A DNA stretch of 64,000 nucleotides from Aldehydirespirator sp963662645 (GCA_963662645.2 OY759762.1:806001-870000), one strand, 5' to 3'; counted from the first letter of the stretch, positions 24,400 through 33,045 are shown. The notes: a model not told the origin generated them from the sequence alone. A program made the numbers and translations.

Positions 24400-25296
24400 G
24401 TGCCCGAACTTCCCGAGGTCGAGACCATCCGAGCCCAGCTGCACCCACGCCTGGAGGGGCGCTCCATCACCGAGGCGGGCTCCCATCCCTCGGCGAAGTT
24501 CTCGCCGGCTATGGACGCGGTCGGCTGCCAGATCTCAGCTGTCGGCCGCCGCGGCAAGTATCTCATCCTCGCCCTCGACGACGGCAGCGAAACCGGATGC
24601 GAGCTGGTCATCCACCTAGGGATGACGGGCCGTCTGTCCATCTCTTCCGACGCTGATCGAGACCATCCGCACCTGCGGGCCTGGTGGCGCCTCGACGGAC
24701 CCGACGTACCCGAAGGCCACGATACGGTCAACGGACCCGACGTGCTCGAAGGCCACGACGTTCCCGACAGACCCGACGTGCCCGAGGTGCTTGCGCTCCA
24801 CGACATACGGCGGTTCGGGCGGGTGCATGTGGTGGATGCGGGCTGCTATGAGACCATCGCCACGTTGGACCGCCTCGGTCCCGAGCCCTTCAGCGACGAA
24901 TTCACCGGCGACGGCCTGTGGCGGGCACTTGGCGCCAGCCGGCGGTGCGTGAAGACACAGCTGCTTTCGCAGCGGCCGGTGGCAGGGGTGGGGAACATCT
25001 ACGCCGACGAGGCCCTGTGGCTGGCCCAGATCAACCCTGCCGTCCGCTACGTGTCGAAGCCCCGGGCCGGCCGGCTGGCTGAAGCGATACGCACCGCGCT
25101 TGCATCGGGGCTGCGCCACGGCGGCACGACGCTGCGCGACTACGCCTCGGTAGACGGATCGCGGGGAAGCAACCAGCACCATCTGCGCTGTTACGGGCGG
25201 GTCGGCGAGCCCTGCGAGCGCTGCGGCACGGAACTGCGCCGCAAGGTCATCGACGCCCGCGGCACCACCTGGTGCCCGACCTGTCAGCGGCGCTAA
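24400..25296 (+). CDS. mutM: Formamidopyrimidine-DNA glycosylase (Fpg/Nei family)
   Basis: 298 residues. This base-excision enzyme removes oxidised purines such as 8-oxoguanine and nicks the site. The start is fixed at GTG because the mature protein must begin MPELPEVETIR, where Pro2 is the catalytic nucleophile and Glu3 the acid. VGNIYADEALW and the C-terminal zinc finger (CYGRVGEPCERC followed by WCPTC) are intact. Residues about 99-131 contain an insert of repeated GPDV-EGHD units, a short tandem expansion not found in usual members, placed in a loop of the N-terminal domain. Confidence 0.93.
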   Translation: MPELPEVETIRAQLHPRLEGRSITEAGSHPSAKFSPAMDAVGCQISAVGRRGKYLILALDDGSETGCELVIHLGMTGRLSISSDADRDHPHLRAWWRLDGPDVPEGHDTVNGPDVLEGHDVPDRPDVPEVLALHDIRRFGRVHVVDAGCYETIATLDRLGPEPFSDEFTGDGLWRALGASRRCVKTQLLSQRPVAGVGNIYADEALWLAQINPAVRYVSKPRAGRLAEAIRTALASGLRHGGTTLRDYASVDGSRGSNQHHLRCYGRVGEPCERCGTELRRKVIDARGTTWCPTCQRR

Positions 25297-25305
25297 CGCC
25301 AGCAA

Positions 25306-25387
25306 CGCCAACACCCCGCCGCGCCAACACCCCGCCGCGCCAACACCCCGCCGCGCCAACACCCGTGGCGGCGGCGGGTGTTGCGCC
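25306..25387. repeat. 16-bp tandem array followed by an inverted copy
   Basis: About four copies of GCGCCAACACCCCGCC, then the inverted sequence GGGTGTTGCGCC, making a potential GC-rich stem. It is immediately followed by the family B hairpin. It lies between mutM and the VOC-family gene. Confidence 0.88.
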
Positions 25388-25397
25388 GCAGCGCGCT

Positions 25398-25444
25398 TTC
25401 TTGACGTAGTTCGCCTCACATATGCGGCACAACTACGTCAAGAA
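25398..25444. repeat. 47-nt hairpin, family B copy 2
   Basis: A perfect 14-bp outer stem TTCTTGACGTAGTT with AACTACGTCAAGAA encloses a GCC-TCACATATGC-GGC core. The size, central CACATAT and preceding short tandem array match the element at 21138-21186, although the arm sequence differs. Confidence 0.85.
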
Positions 25445-25475
25445 CGCTGGGCCACGAGGCGTTAGCGTGTCGGCT

Positions 25476-25835
25476 ATGGAACTGGGTCCCGTGCACCATG
25501 TATCGATCAACGTCGACGATGTGGAGTCGACCGCGCCCTTCTACACCGGCGTGCTGGGCATGAGGGTGCTGCCGCGGCCCGACTTCGGCTTCAACGGCCG
25601 CTGGCTTCAGACTCCCGGCGGCGGCGAAGTGCACCTCATCGAGGTCGCGGGCTGGGTGCCGCCCGCAGGCCAGCACTGGGCCTTCAAGGTGGACGACATC
25701 GACGCCGCGGTGGCGGAGTTGAGGGATCAGGGTGTGGAGGTGGCCGACCCCAAGCCGTTACCGGGCACGCTGGCCCGCCAGACGTTCTTCTTCGACCCTG
25801 CCGGCAACATGATCGAACTCAACCAGCCGGCCTGA
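25476..25835 (+). CDS. VOC (glyoxalase/dioxygenase) superfamily protein
   Basis: 119 residues, one VOC unit pair. Candidate metal ligands are His in VHHVSINV, His in GEVHLIEV, His in GQHWAFKVDD and Glu in NMIELNQ, a pattern typical of lactoylglutathione-lyase-like enzymes and related dioxygenases. The substrate is unknown. The start is ATG at MELGPVHHVS, because upstream sequence belongs to the family B hairpin. The gene is 13 bp upstream of uidA. Confidence 0.75.
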   Translation: MELGPVHHVSINVDDVESTAPFYTGVLGMRVLPRPDFGFNGRWLQTPGGGEVHLIEVAGWVPPAGQHWAFKVDDIDAAVAELRDQGVEVADPKPLPGTLARQTFFFDPAGNMIELNQPA

Positions 25836-25848
25836 GCAGCTCGGCTTC

Positions 25849-27822
25849 ATGCTCCGACCCCGAAGGACACCGACCCGAGAGCTCCTGCGCCTCGATGGCC
25901 TGTGGCGGTTCGCGCTCGACGCTGATGCAGGTGCCGAGCCGTTCCGCGCCGTCCTCGACACGCCGCTTGAGGCGCCCGTGCCCGCAAGCTACAACGACCT
26001 GTTCGCCGACCGTTCCATTCGCGAGCACGTCGGGTGGGTCTGGTACCAGCGAACGGTGCGTGTGCCGCGCGGCTGGGCCGACGAACGGATCCGAATCCGG
26101 ATCGATGCGGCAACCCACGAAGGCCGGGTGTACATCGGCGACACGCTCGTCGCCGAGCACATCGGGGGCTACACGCCGTTCGAGGCCGACATCACCGCCC
26201 AGGCGGTCGCCGGCAATGAGATCCGGGTGACCATCGCGGTCAACAACGAACTCACCAACGAGACCATCCCTCCCGGCACCGTCACCACCGACCCCGACGG
26301 CCGCCGGCGCCAAACCTACCGGCACGACTTCTTCAACTACGGCGGGCTCGCCCGATCGGTGTGGCTCTATTCGGTGCCCCCCGACCATGTCGAGGACATC
26401 ACAGTGGTGACGCGACTCGACGGGTCCACCGCACTAGTCGACTACCGGGTCGATCTTGCGGGGTCCGGCGAGCTGTCGGTTCGGCTGAGCGACGCCGACG
26501 GCGCGATCGATCTCGCGGGGTCCGGCGAGCTGTCGAGGCGGCTGAGCGACGCCGACGGCGCGATCGATTTCGCGGGGTCCGGCGAGCTGTCGAGGCGGCT
26601 GAGCGACGCCGACGGCGCGATCGATTTCGCGGGGTCCGGCGAGCTGTCGCTTCGGCTGAGCGACGCCGACGGCGCGGTCGTCGCCGAGGGGTCCGGCCCG
26701 CAGGGGACGCTTCGCGTCGACGAGGCGCGCCTGTGGCGACCGGGCGACGGCTACCTACACACGCTCGAAGTCGAGCTTCGCCGCGGGGGCACTGTCGTCG
26801 ACTCGTACGAGCTCCCGGTCGGCATCCGGACAGTCGAGGTCCGCGGCGCCGAGTTCCTCATCAACGGTGCGCCCTTCGCGTTCCGGGGCTTCGGCCGCCA
26901 CGAGGACAACACCGTCCGCGGCAAGGGGCACGACGACGTGATGATGGTCCACGACTTCGCGCTGATGGACTGGGTGGGGGCGAACTCGTTCCGGACCTCG
27001 CACTACCCCTATGCCGAGGAGGTCATCGACTACGCCGACCGCAAAGGGATCGTCGTCATCGGCGAGACGGCCGCCGTCGGCCTGAACATCGGCATGGGCG
27101 CTGGCTTCTTCTGGCCGGCGGAGGAGGGAACCTACTCGCCGCAAATGTTCAACGACGCCACCCGCGAGTCCCATGCCCAAGCGGTTCGCGAGCTGATCGC
27201 CCGGGACAAGAACCACCCGAGCGTCGTCATGTGGTCGCTGATGAACGAGCCCGACACCGTGGAGGACGGAGCGCGCCAGTTCTACGAGCCGACGGTCGAG
27301 CTGGCCCGTCGCCTCGACCCGACCCGCCCCCTGATGTACGCGATCGAGTCCCGAGCGACGCCCCACAAGGACCGCATCGTCGATCTCTTCGACGTGATCT
27401 GCCTCAATCGGTACCTGGGCTGGTACTTGTTCCCGGGCGATCTCGAGCGCGCCGCCGTCGTCTTGGAGGATGAGCTCCGCAGCTGGGAGAGCGCCCACGG
27501 CAAGCCGATCATCGTCGGCGAGTACGGCGCCGACACAATCTCGGGCTTCCACTCCGTCACCGCGGAGCCGTGGACCGAGGAGTATCAGAGCGCGCTTCTT
27601 GACGCCTACCACAATGTCTTCGACCGAGTCGACGCAGTCGTCGGCGAGCATGTGTGGAACTTCGCCGACTTCCAGACGCAGGCATCCTTCATGCGGGTCG
27701 ACGGGAACAAGAAGGGCGTCTTCACCCGCGACCGCCGTCCGAAGGCTGCGGCTCACCTCCTCCGGCGACGATGGCGATCAGACCGGACGCCCGACCCGCA
27801 GAACAGCGACGATCCGCCATAA
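25849..27822 (+). CDS. uidA: Beta-glucuronidase (glycoside hydrolase family 2) with internal repeats
   Basis: 657 residues, about 50 more than E. coli UidA, to which it is visibly similar from the first residues (MLRPRRTPTRELLRLDGLW). Order: sugar-binding N-terminal domain, immunoglobulin-like domain, TIM barrel. FGRHEDNTVRGKGHDDVMMV, NSFRTSHYPYAEE, the acid/base motif MNEPD and the nucleophile segment VGEYGAD are intact. The extra length is four copies of a 19-residue unit (DLAGSGELSVRLSDADGAI) at residues 202-278, where E. coli has one equivalent strand pair. Cleavage of beta-glucuronides is expected if the repeats are tolerated. No transporter is adjacent. Confidence 0.92.
   Translation: MLRPRRTPTRELLRLDGLWRFALDADAGAEPFRAVLDTPLEAPVPASYNDLFADRSIREHVGWVWYQRTVRVPRGWADERIRIRIDAATHEGRVYIGDTLVAEHIGGYTPFEADITAQAVAGNEIRVTIAVNNELTNETIPPGTVTTDPDGRRRQTYRHDFFNYGGLARSVWLYSVPPDHVEDITVVTRLDGSTALVDYRVDLAGSGELSVRLSDADGAIDLAGSGELSRRLSDADGAIDFAGSGELSRRLSDADGAIDFAGSGELSLRLSDADGAVVAEGSGPQGTLRVDEARLWRPGDGYLHTLEVELRRGGTVVDSYELPVGIRTVEVRGAEFLINGAPFAFRGFGRHEDNTVRGKGHDDVMMVHDFALMDWVGANSFRTSHYPYAEEVIDYADRKGIVVIGETAAVGLNIGMGAGFFWPAEEGTYSPQMFNDATRESHAQAVRELIARDKNHPSVVMWSLMNEPDTVEDGARQFYEPTVELARRLDPTRPLMYAIESRATPHKDRIVDLFDVICLNRYLGWYLFPGDLERAAVVLEDELRSWESAHGKPIIVGEYGADTISGFHSVTAEPWTEEYQSALLDAYHNVFDRVDAVVGEHVWNFADFQTQASFMRVDGNKKGVFTRDRRPKAAAHLLRRRWRSDRTPDPQNSDDPP
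26452..26679 (+). repeat. Four tandem 57-bp units inside uidA
   Basis: Units at 26452-26508, 26509-26565, 26566-26622 and 26623-26679 are nearly identical. Each encodes 19 residues centred on GSGELS-RLSDADGA. The near identity at DNA level implies recent amplification. Confidence 0.95.
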
Positions 27823-27867
27823 GCGGGCCCCGCTGCCGTGCCGAGCGGCCCCACCCTGGCCTGGCAG

Positions 27868-27943
27868 TGGCACCCCGTACGGGATTTGAACCCGTGCTAC
27901 CACCTTGAGAGGGTGGCGTCCTTGGCCGCTAGACGAACGGGGC
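27868..27943 (-). tRNA. tRNA-Glu (anticodon CTC)
   Basis: The minus strand folds as a cloverleaf with acceptor GCCCCGT/ACGGGGT (terminal G-U), anticodon stem CCACC/GGTGG, loop CTCTCAA with CTC at 34-36, and T loop TTCAAAT. Discriminator G and CCA are encoded. Confidence 0.95.
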
Positions 27944-27987
27944 TAGCGCGGGCCAGCGCCCGCAGGCGGGCGAAGCCTATCGCTGGG

Positions 27988-28059
27988 TTCGGGGAGGAGG
28001 ACTTGAACCCCCAATGGCTGGGCCAGAACCAGCTGTGTTACCGATTACACCATCCCCGA
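27988..28059 (-). tRNA. tRNA-Gln (anticodon CTG)
   Basis: Cloverleaf with acceptor TCGGGGA/TCCCCGA, anticodon stem GCTGG/CCAGC and loop TTCTGGC giving CTG. Discriminator A is followed by CCC, so the CCA end is not encoded. It lies 44 bp upstream of tRNA-Glu on the same strand. Confidence 0.93.
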
Positions 28060-28155
28060 TGGAGCCGTCCAGACTACCCGGCCCCGCCGACGCCGCCACG
28101 ACGACAGCCGCCAGCCCTCCGGCCTCTAGGCGCCTGCCACCTGCCCGACCTGCCC

Positions 28156-29196
28156 CTAGACGCCCGCCCTGTCGTTGAGGAGCGCGAGTTGATCCCTGGT
28201 GCCCAGCGCGATCAGCACATCGTCGGCTGCCAGCACGAAATCGCCCGGCGGGTCGGTCACAAAGGAACCGTCGCGCCGAACCGCCAGGACGGTTGCTCCG
28301 GTGGACTCGTCTATCTCGCATGCCGCCAACGCTCGGCCGGCGAACGGGCCGCCCGCGGTGACCAGCGTCTCGGCGAGGCGCACCGAGAGCTCCTCGGCGC
28401 GCATCACCACCCCGAGGAAGTCGACCACGTCGGGCTGAAGCACCAGCGCAGCCATCCTCGACCCGCCGATCTCGTGGGTGTTGACCACCCGATCCACGCC
28501 CGCTTGGCGCAGCTTCGGCTCCGCTGAGGAGTGGTTGCAGCGGGCCACGATGAACAGGCTCGGGCGCATCGACCTAGCCGTCAGGGCGACGTAGAGGTTG
28601 TCGACGTCGGAGTCGAGGGCCAGCACCAGCGCGCCGGCCCGGCCGAGACCGGCGGCCCCTAGCACATCGTCGTCGGTTGCCTCCCCGATAACGGTGTACG
28701 GCAGGTCCTCAGCGTCGATCTCTCGACGGTCGACCACCACCACCTGTCGCTCCGCCAGGGCCAGCTCGCGGTGGATGGCCCGGCCGACCTGGCCGAAGCC
28801 GCACAGCACCACATGGTCGCTGAGCCGATTGATCCGCTTCTGCATGCGCCGCCTCCGAATCTCGTAATCGAGCCGGCCCTCGAACAGCGACTCTATGAGA
28901 ACGCCCGAGATGTAGAGGGCCGTGCCCACTCCGAACAGGATCAGCAGGATGGTGAACACCCGGTAGCTGCCGGTGACTGTGCCGATCTCCTGGTAGCCGA
29001 CCGTCGTGATGGTGATGACTGTCTGGTAGAGGGCCTCCCCCACCGTCAGCCCCAGCCGCTGGTATCCGACGGTGCCCGCGGCGGTCACCAGCGCGAGCAC
29101 GCCCACACCGGCCCAGAAACGGCCCCACGGGTCCTTGGGGGCACCTCTGGCCAGGTGCGGATGACGGCCGCGGCGTGTGCGGACCCAAGTCTTCAC
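28156..29196 (-). CDS. Two-helix potassium channel with RCK (TrkA-N/TrkA-C) domains
   Basis: 346 residues from a GTG start. Two hydrophobic helices (about 28-45 and 80-105) bracket a pore loop with the filter-like TTVGYQEIG. A Rossmann RCK domain follows (VVLCGFGQVGRAIHREL, about 130-245) and then a TrkA-C domain (about 265-345). Such proteins are potassium channels gated by nucleotide or calcium binding to RCK. The filter carries Gln where TVGYG has its last Gly, which could alter selectivity. The start is placed at VKTWVRTRRG, giving a basic N-terminus; further upstream the frame has no homology. Confidence 0.82.
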   Translation of the reverse strand: MKTWVRTRRGRHPHLARGAPKDPWGRFWAGVGVLALVTAAGTVGYQRLGLTVGEALYQTVITITTVGYQEIGTVTGSYRVFTILLILFGVGTALYISGVLIESLFEGRLDYEIRRRRMQKRINRLSDHVVLCGFGQVGRAIHRELALAERQVVVVDRREIDAEDLPYTVIGEATDDDVLGAAGLGRAGALVLALDSDVDNLYVALTARSMRPSLFIVARCNHSSAEPKLRQAGVDRVVNTHEIGGSRMAALVLQPDVVDFLGVVMRAEELSVRLAETLVTAGGPFAGRALAACEIDESTGATVLAVRRDGSFVTDPPGDFVLAADDVLIALGTRDQLALLNDRAGV

Positions 29197-29253
29197 CGAC
29201 GCCAAGACTAGATGGACCGGTTCGCACGAAGGGGCGCTTGTACCTTGGGCGCG

Positions 29254-29865
29254 ATGAGTGAGACCGTCGGCGTCGGCCCCCATCCCGAGCCCTGGCCCGC
29301 TGGCGACCACCTCGATCCCGATCTGCTCGCCGACGGCGACCGGCGCAACGTGATCGACCGCTACCGCTACTGGGCTGTGAACGCCATCAAGGCCGACCTG
29401 GACGCCCGGCGGCACCCGTTCCACGCGGCCATCGAGAACTGGGAGCACGACCGCAACATCGGTACGGTGGTGCGCACAGCCAACGCCTTCGCGGCGGCCG
29501 CGGTGCACATCGTGGGACGGCGGCGCTGGAACCGGCGGGGGGCGATGATGACCGACGTGTACCAGCACATCCGCCACCACGCCTCGGTGGAGGAACTGGC
29601 CGGATGGGCCGCGGCCGAGGCGCTGCCCGTGGTGGGGATCGACAACCTGCCCGGCGCGGTGCCGCTGGAGACCGCCGAGCTGCCCGAGCGCTGTGTGCTG
29701 CTGTTCGGCCAGGAGGGCCCGGGCCTGTCGGCCGCGGCGCGGGCCGCGGCTGTGCAGGTGGTGTCGATCTCCCAGTTCGGCTCCACCCGCTCAATCAACG
29801 CCGGCGTGGCCGCCGGCATAGCCATGCACGCCTGGATCCGCCGCTGGGCTGTCCCTACGGACTGA
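29254..29865 (+). CDS. TrmH/SpoU-family RNA 2'-O-methyltransferase
   Basis: 203 residues of the SPOUT class. The three motifs are HDRNIGTVVRTANAFAA, LLFGQEGPGLSAAA and SISQFGSTRSINAGVAAGIAMHAW, which build the knotted SAM-binding site. The target (tRNA Gm18 or an rRNA ribose) cannot be assigned. ATG follows a GC-rich leader; an upstream in-frame start is possible but falls in non-homologous sequence. It is divergent from the channel gene and upstream of the purine operon. Confidence 0.85.
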   Translation: MSETVGVGPHPEPWPAGDHLDPDLLADGDRRNVIDRYRYWAVNAIKADLDARRHPFHAAIENWEHDRNIGTVVRTANAFAAAAVHIVGRRRWNRRGAMMTDVYQHIRHHASVEELAGWAAAEALPVVGIDNLPGAVPLETAELPERCVLLFGQEGPGLSAAARAAAVQVVSISQFGSTRSINAGVAAGIAMHAWIRRWAVPTD

Positions 29866-29874
29866 GCCCGACCC

Positions 29875-29921
29875 GAATTGGCAGCGTCATGCACGCATTA
29901 CGCGCATGCTGCTGCCAGTTC
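29875..29921 (+). repeat. 47-nt palindromic element, family A copy 6
   Basis: Arms GAATTGGCAGC and GCTGCCAGTTC. The inner sequence GTCATGCACGCATTACGCGC is the same subfamily as copy 5. Here the arm asymmetry gives U-G on the plus strand, which is the sense of the flanking trmH-like and purSL genes. Confidence 0.85.
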
Positions 29922-30036
29922 GGGCAGACGGCCCGTGCCCGACAGTCGGCCTCACGACTATTGGAGGATCTAAGAAACAGCAGGTCAGGAGGGGTGGCTC
30001 GGCCGGTCGGGGCGGTGTGCCTATGATGCCGCCATC

Positions 30037-33000
30037 GTGACATCGATTGCTGGTGGCGCAGCCCTCGAGGCGGCCATCGAGGACGGACCGGCAGGCAATA
30101 TGACACGCATCCAGGTGAATACCGCCGATCACCCGGACGAGAAGCACATCGTGGCCGCGGCCGAGGCTCTCGGCGTGGCCGGGCTGCGGGGCTGCCGCCG
30201 CTGGGCGGTGTACCACCTCGACGGTCGCCTCAGCCCCGCGGACGTCGACCGGCTGTGCCGCGAGGTGCTGGTCGACCCCGTGACCGACACCGCCGTGGTC
30301 GGCCCGCCCCCCGCCGCGCCGCATGTGGTGGAGGTGGCGCCGGTCGCGGGCGTGACCGACACGGCGGCACGCGAGCTGGAGCGGGCCGCGGCCACGCTGG
30401 GCCTGGGACCGCTGCGGGCCGCCACCGCCCGCCGCTACGAGCTGGGCGGCGACCTTGACGACGACGACATCGACCTGTTGATGCGCCGGCTGCTGGCCAA
30501 CCCGACCATCGAGCGCAGCAGCCGCGGCGAGCTGGCACCGGCCTTCTCGCCGGAGGCGGCGACCGGCCTCGCCGTCGCCGCGGTGCCGCTGGCCGGCCTA
30601 GACGACGAGCAGCTGGCCGACCTCAGCCGGCGACGGCTCCTGTCGCTCGACATCGCCGAGATGCGGGCCATCCAGGCTCATTTCGTCGCCTGCGGCCGCG
30701 ACCCCACCGACGCCGAGCTCGAGACTCTGGCCCAGACCTGGTCCGAACACTGCGCCCACAAGACGTTCAAGGCGCACATCACGCTCACGCACACCCGCGC
30801 CAGCGGCGAGATCGAGGTCTCCGACCACGACGGCCTGCTGGCCGCCCTGCGCCGGGCCACCGACGAGCTGGACGTCGCCTGGCTGCGGTCGGTGTTCGTC
30901 GACAACGCCGGGATCATCGCCTTCGACGACCGCCTCGACCTGGCCGTCAAGGTCGAGACCCACAACCATCCCTCCGCGCTGGAGCCCTTCGGCGGGGCCA
31001 ACACGGGCGTGGGCGGCGTCGTGCGGGACATCCTCGGTGTGTCGGCCCGGCCCATCGCCTGCACCGACGTGCTGTGCTTCGGACCCGCCGACCTCGACGA
31101 GAGCGACCTGCCCGCCGGAGTGCTGCACCCCCGCCGGATCCGCGACGGGGTGGTGGCCGGCATCGGCGACTACGGCAACAAGCTCGGCCTGCCCACCGTC
31201 AACGGAGCGGTGATCTACGACCGGGGCTACGTGGCCAACCCGCTGGTGTTTTGCGGAGCGGTGGGGCTGCTGCCTTCGGGCTCGCACCCGACCGAGCCCC
31301 GCCCGGGCGACCGGATCGTGGTGATTGGCGGCCGGACCGGCCGGGACGGCATCCACGGCGCCACCTTCTCGTCGGCCGGCCTGGACGCCGCCGTCGCGGA
31401 GCGGGCCGGGTCGGCCGTGCAGATCGGCGACCCGATCACCGAGAAGGGCTGCATCGAGGTCGTCGAGCGGGCCCGGGACCTCGGCCTGTACAACGCCATC
31501 ACCGACTGCGGCGCAGGGGGACTGTCCTCGGCGGTGGGCGAGATGGGCGCCAGGCTCGGCGCGGTCGTCGACCTCGCCGTCGCGCCGTTGAAGTACCCGG
31601 GTCTGCAGCCGTGGGAGATCTGGGTGTCGGAGGCCCAGGAGCGCATGGTCCTGGCCGTGCCGCCCCACAAACTCGAGCGGCTGCGGGAGCTGTGCGACGA
31701 ATGGTGGGTGGAGATGAGCGACATCGGCTCGTTCTCCTCCGACCGCAGGCTGGTGGTCCGCCACGGCGGCCTCGAGGTGATCGATCTGCCCATGGCGCTG
31801 CTGCACGACGGTCTGCCCCGGCGCACCATGGCTGCGAGGCACCGGGATCCGGTCCCGTCTGACGGCGAAGCGGACGCTCTCTGCGGAGTCGACCCCGACA
31901 AGCTGGTCCTGGGCCTGCTGTCGCATCCCAACGTGTGCTCCCGGGCGCCGATCGTGGGGACCTACGACCACGAAGTGCGCGGCGGCACCGTGGTCCGACC
32001 CCTGGTCGGGCCCGGCGGCGACGGGCCCGGCGACGCCGCCGTGCTCAAGCCCCTCGGCACCTGGGAGCACGACATGGCGGTGGCGCTCGCCGCCGGCATC
32101 GCCCCGCGGATCACCGCTCTCGATCCGTGGGCCATGGCTCTGCACGCCATCGACGAGGCCTTCCGCAATCTGGCGGCCGTGGGCGCCGACCCCGACAGGG
32201 TGGCGCTGCTCGACAACTTCTGCTGGGGCGACCCCACCGTGCCCGACCGGCTCGGATCCCTGGTGCGGGCCGTGCAGGGCTGCGTAGAGGGTGCCCGCCG
32301 CTATCGGGCGCCCTTCGTCTCGGGCAAGGACAGCCTCTACAACGAGTTCGAGGGCGTGGCCGTGCCCGGCACGCTGCTCATCTCGGCGATCGGCGTGGTG
32401 GCCGATCTGCACCGGGCCACCACCAGCGCCCTTACGAGCGCGGGCCATGATCTGTGGCTGGTGGGTCGGGGCTCGGTGTGCCTGGGCGGGTCGCTGGCCG
32501 CAGAGATGCTCGGTATCGGCGACACCCGCGTCCCTGCGCCGGTCGGCGAGCCCCTCGGCCGCTACCGGGCCGTTCACAGGCTGATCAGCGATGGCCGTGT
32601 CACCGCGGCCCACGACGTGAGCGACGGAGGGGTGGCGGTGGCCTTGGCCGAGATGGCCATCGGCGGAGGTCTTGGGCTACAAGTCGCCATCCCATGCGAT
32701 GGCATCGGCGCAGGTGCCGCCGCCAATGATGGCGAGCGGGCCAGCGGGCCGATCGCGACGCTGATAAACGAGGCACCGGGCCGGCTTGTGCTGGAGTCGC
32801 CAGCGACCGAGCGGGCAGCAGTGGCAGCGACGCTGGGCAGCTTCGGCTGGCGCATCGGCACCGTCACCGGGAACAACAGCATCGAGATCCGGGTGGACAG
32901 GAACGGCAGCAACCGGGACGGCGATAACCGGACCGGCAGGGACGGGACCCGCAACCACGGGACCAGCAGCAACGCGACCGCCGAGGTGGTGATCAGTGTC

Positions 33001-33045
33001 GAGGACGCGCGGCGGGCCTTCGGATGCAGTGAGGCAAGACCATGA
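30037..33045 (+). CDS. purL: Phosphoribosylformylglycinamidine synthase, PurS-PurS-PurL fusion
   Basis: 1002 residues. The synthetase converts FGAR to FGAM with ammonia from PurQ. The N-terminal about 170 residues contain two PurS-like units (around 36-85 and 110-155), fused to a PurL body. WSEHCAHKTFKAHI, VETHNHPSALEPFGGANTGVGG, GDPITEKGCIEV and SGKDSLYNEF mark the ATP-binding and FGAM-synthase core. Residues about 953-983 form an Asn/Gly/Arg/Asp/Thr-rich low-complexity insert before the conserved end. Two starts are possible, GTG as given or ATG at 30100 (MTRIQVNTADHP), and the latter fits the first PurS unit better. The stop is ATGA, leading into a chain of mini-ORFs before purQ. Confidence 0.92.
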   Translation: MTSIAGGAALEAAIEDGPAGNMTRIQVNTADHPDEKHIVAAAEALGVAGLRGCRRWAVYHLDGRLSPADVDRLCREVLVDPVTDTAVVGPPPAAPHVVEVAPVAGVTDTAARELERAAATLGLGPLRAATARRYELGGDLDDDDIDLLMRRLLANPTIERSSRGELAPAFSPEAATGLAVAAVPLAGLDDEQLADLSRRRLLSLDIAEMRAIQAHFVACGRDPTDAELETLAQTWSEHCAHKTFKAHITLTHTRASGEIEVSDHDGLLAALRRATDELDVAWLRSVFVDNAGIIAFDDRLDLAVKVETHNHPSALEPFGGANTGVGGVVRDILGVSARPIACTDVLCFGPADLDESDLPAGVLHPRRIRDGVVAGIGDYGNKLGLPTVNGAVIYDRGYVANPLVFCGAVGLLPSGSHPTEPRPGDRIVVIGGRTGRDGIHGATFSSAGLDAAVAERAGSAVQIGDPITEKGCIEVVERARDLGLYNAITDCGAGGLSSAVGEMGARLGAVVDLAVAPLKYPGLQPWEIWVSEAQERMVLAVPPHKLERLRELCDEWWVEMSDIGSFSSDRRLVVRHGGLEVIDLPMALLHDGLPRRTMAARHRDPVPSDGEADALCGVDPDKLVLGLLSHPNVCSRAPIVGTYDHEVRGGTVVRPLVGPGGDGPGDAAVLKPLGTWEHDMAVALAAGIAPRITALDPWAMALHAIDEAFRNLAAVGADPDRVALLDNFCWGDPTVPDRLGSLVRAVQGCVEGARRYRAPFVSGKDSLYNEFEGVAVPGTLLISAIGVVADLHRATTSALTSAGHDLWLVGRGSVCLGGSLAAEMLGIGDTRVPAPVGEPLGRYRAVHRLISDGRVTAAHDVSDGGVAVALAEMAIGGGLGLQVAIPCDGIGAGAAANDGERASGPIATLINEAPGRLVLESPATERAAVAATLGSFGWRIGTVTGNNSIEIRVDRNGSNRDGDNRTGRDGTRNHGTSSNATAEVVISVEDARRAFGCSEARP

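Noticed and set aside
25306..25387. CRISPR-like array
   Set aside because: Units are directly adjacent with no unique spacers; it is a simple tandem repeat. The same applies to 21083-21138, 33042-33141 and 38537-38615.
29922..30036. Purine riboswitch upstream of purSL
   Set aside because: No purine-aptamer core or antiterminator arrangement was found; only a family A palindrome is present just before this stretch.
30598..32613. 671-codon minus-strand frame opposite purL
   Set aside because: Shadow of purL with low-complexity His/Asp/Gly composition and no recognisable domain.
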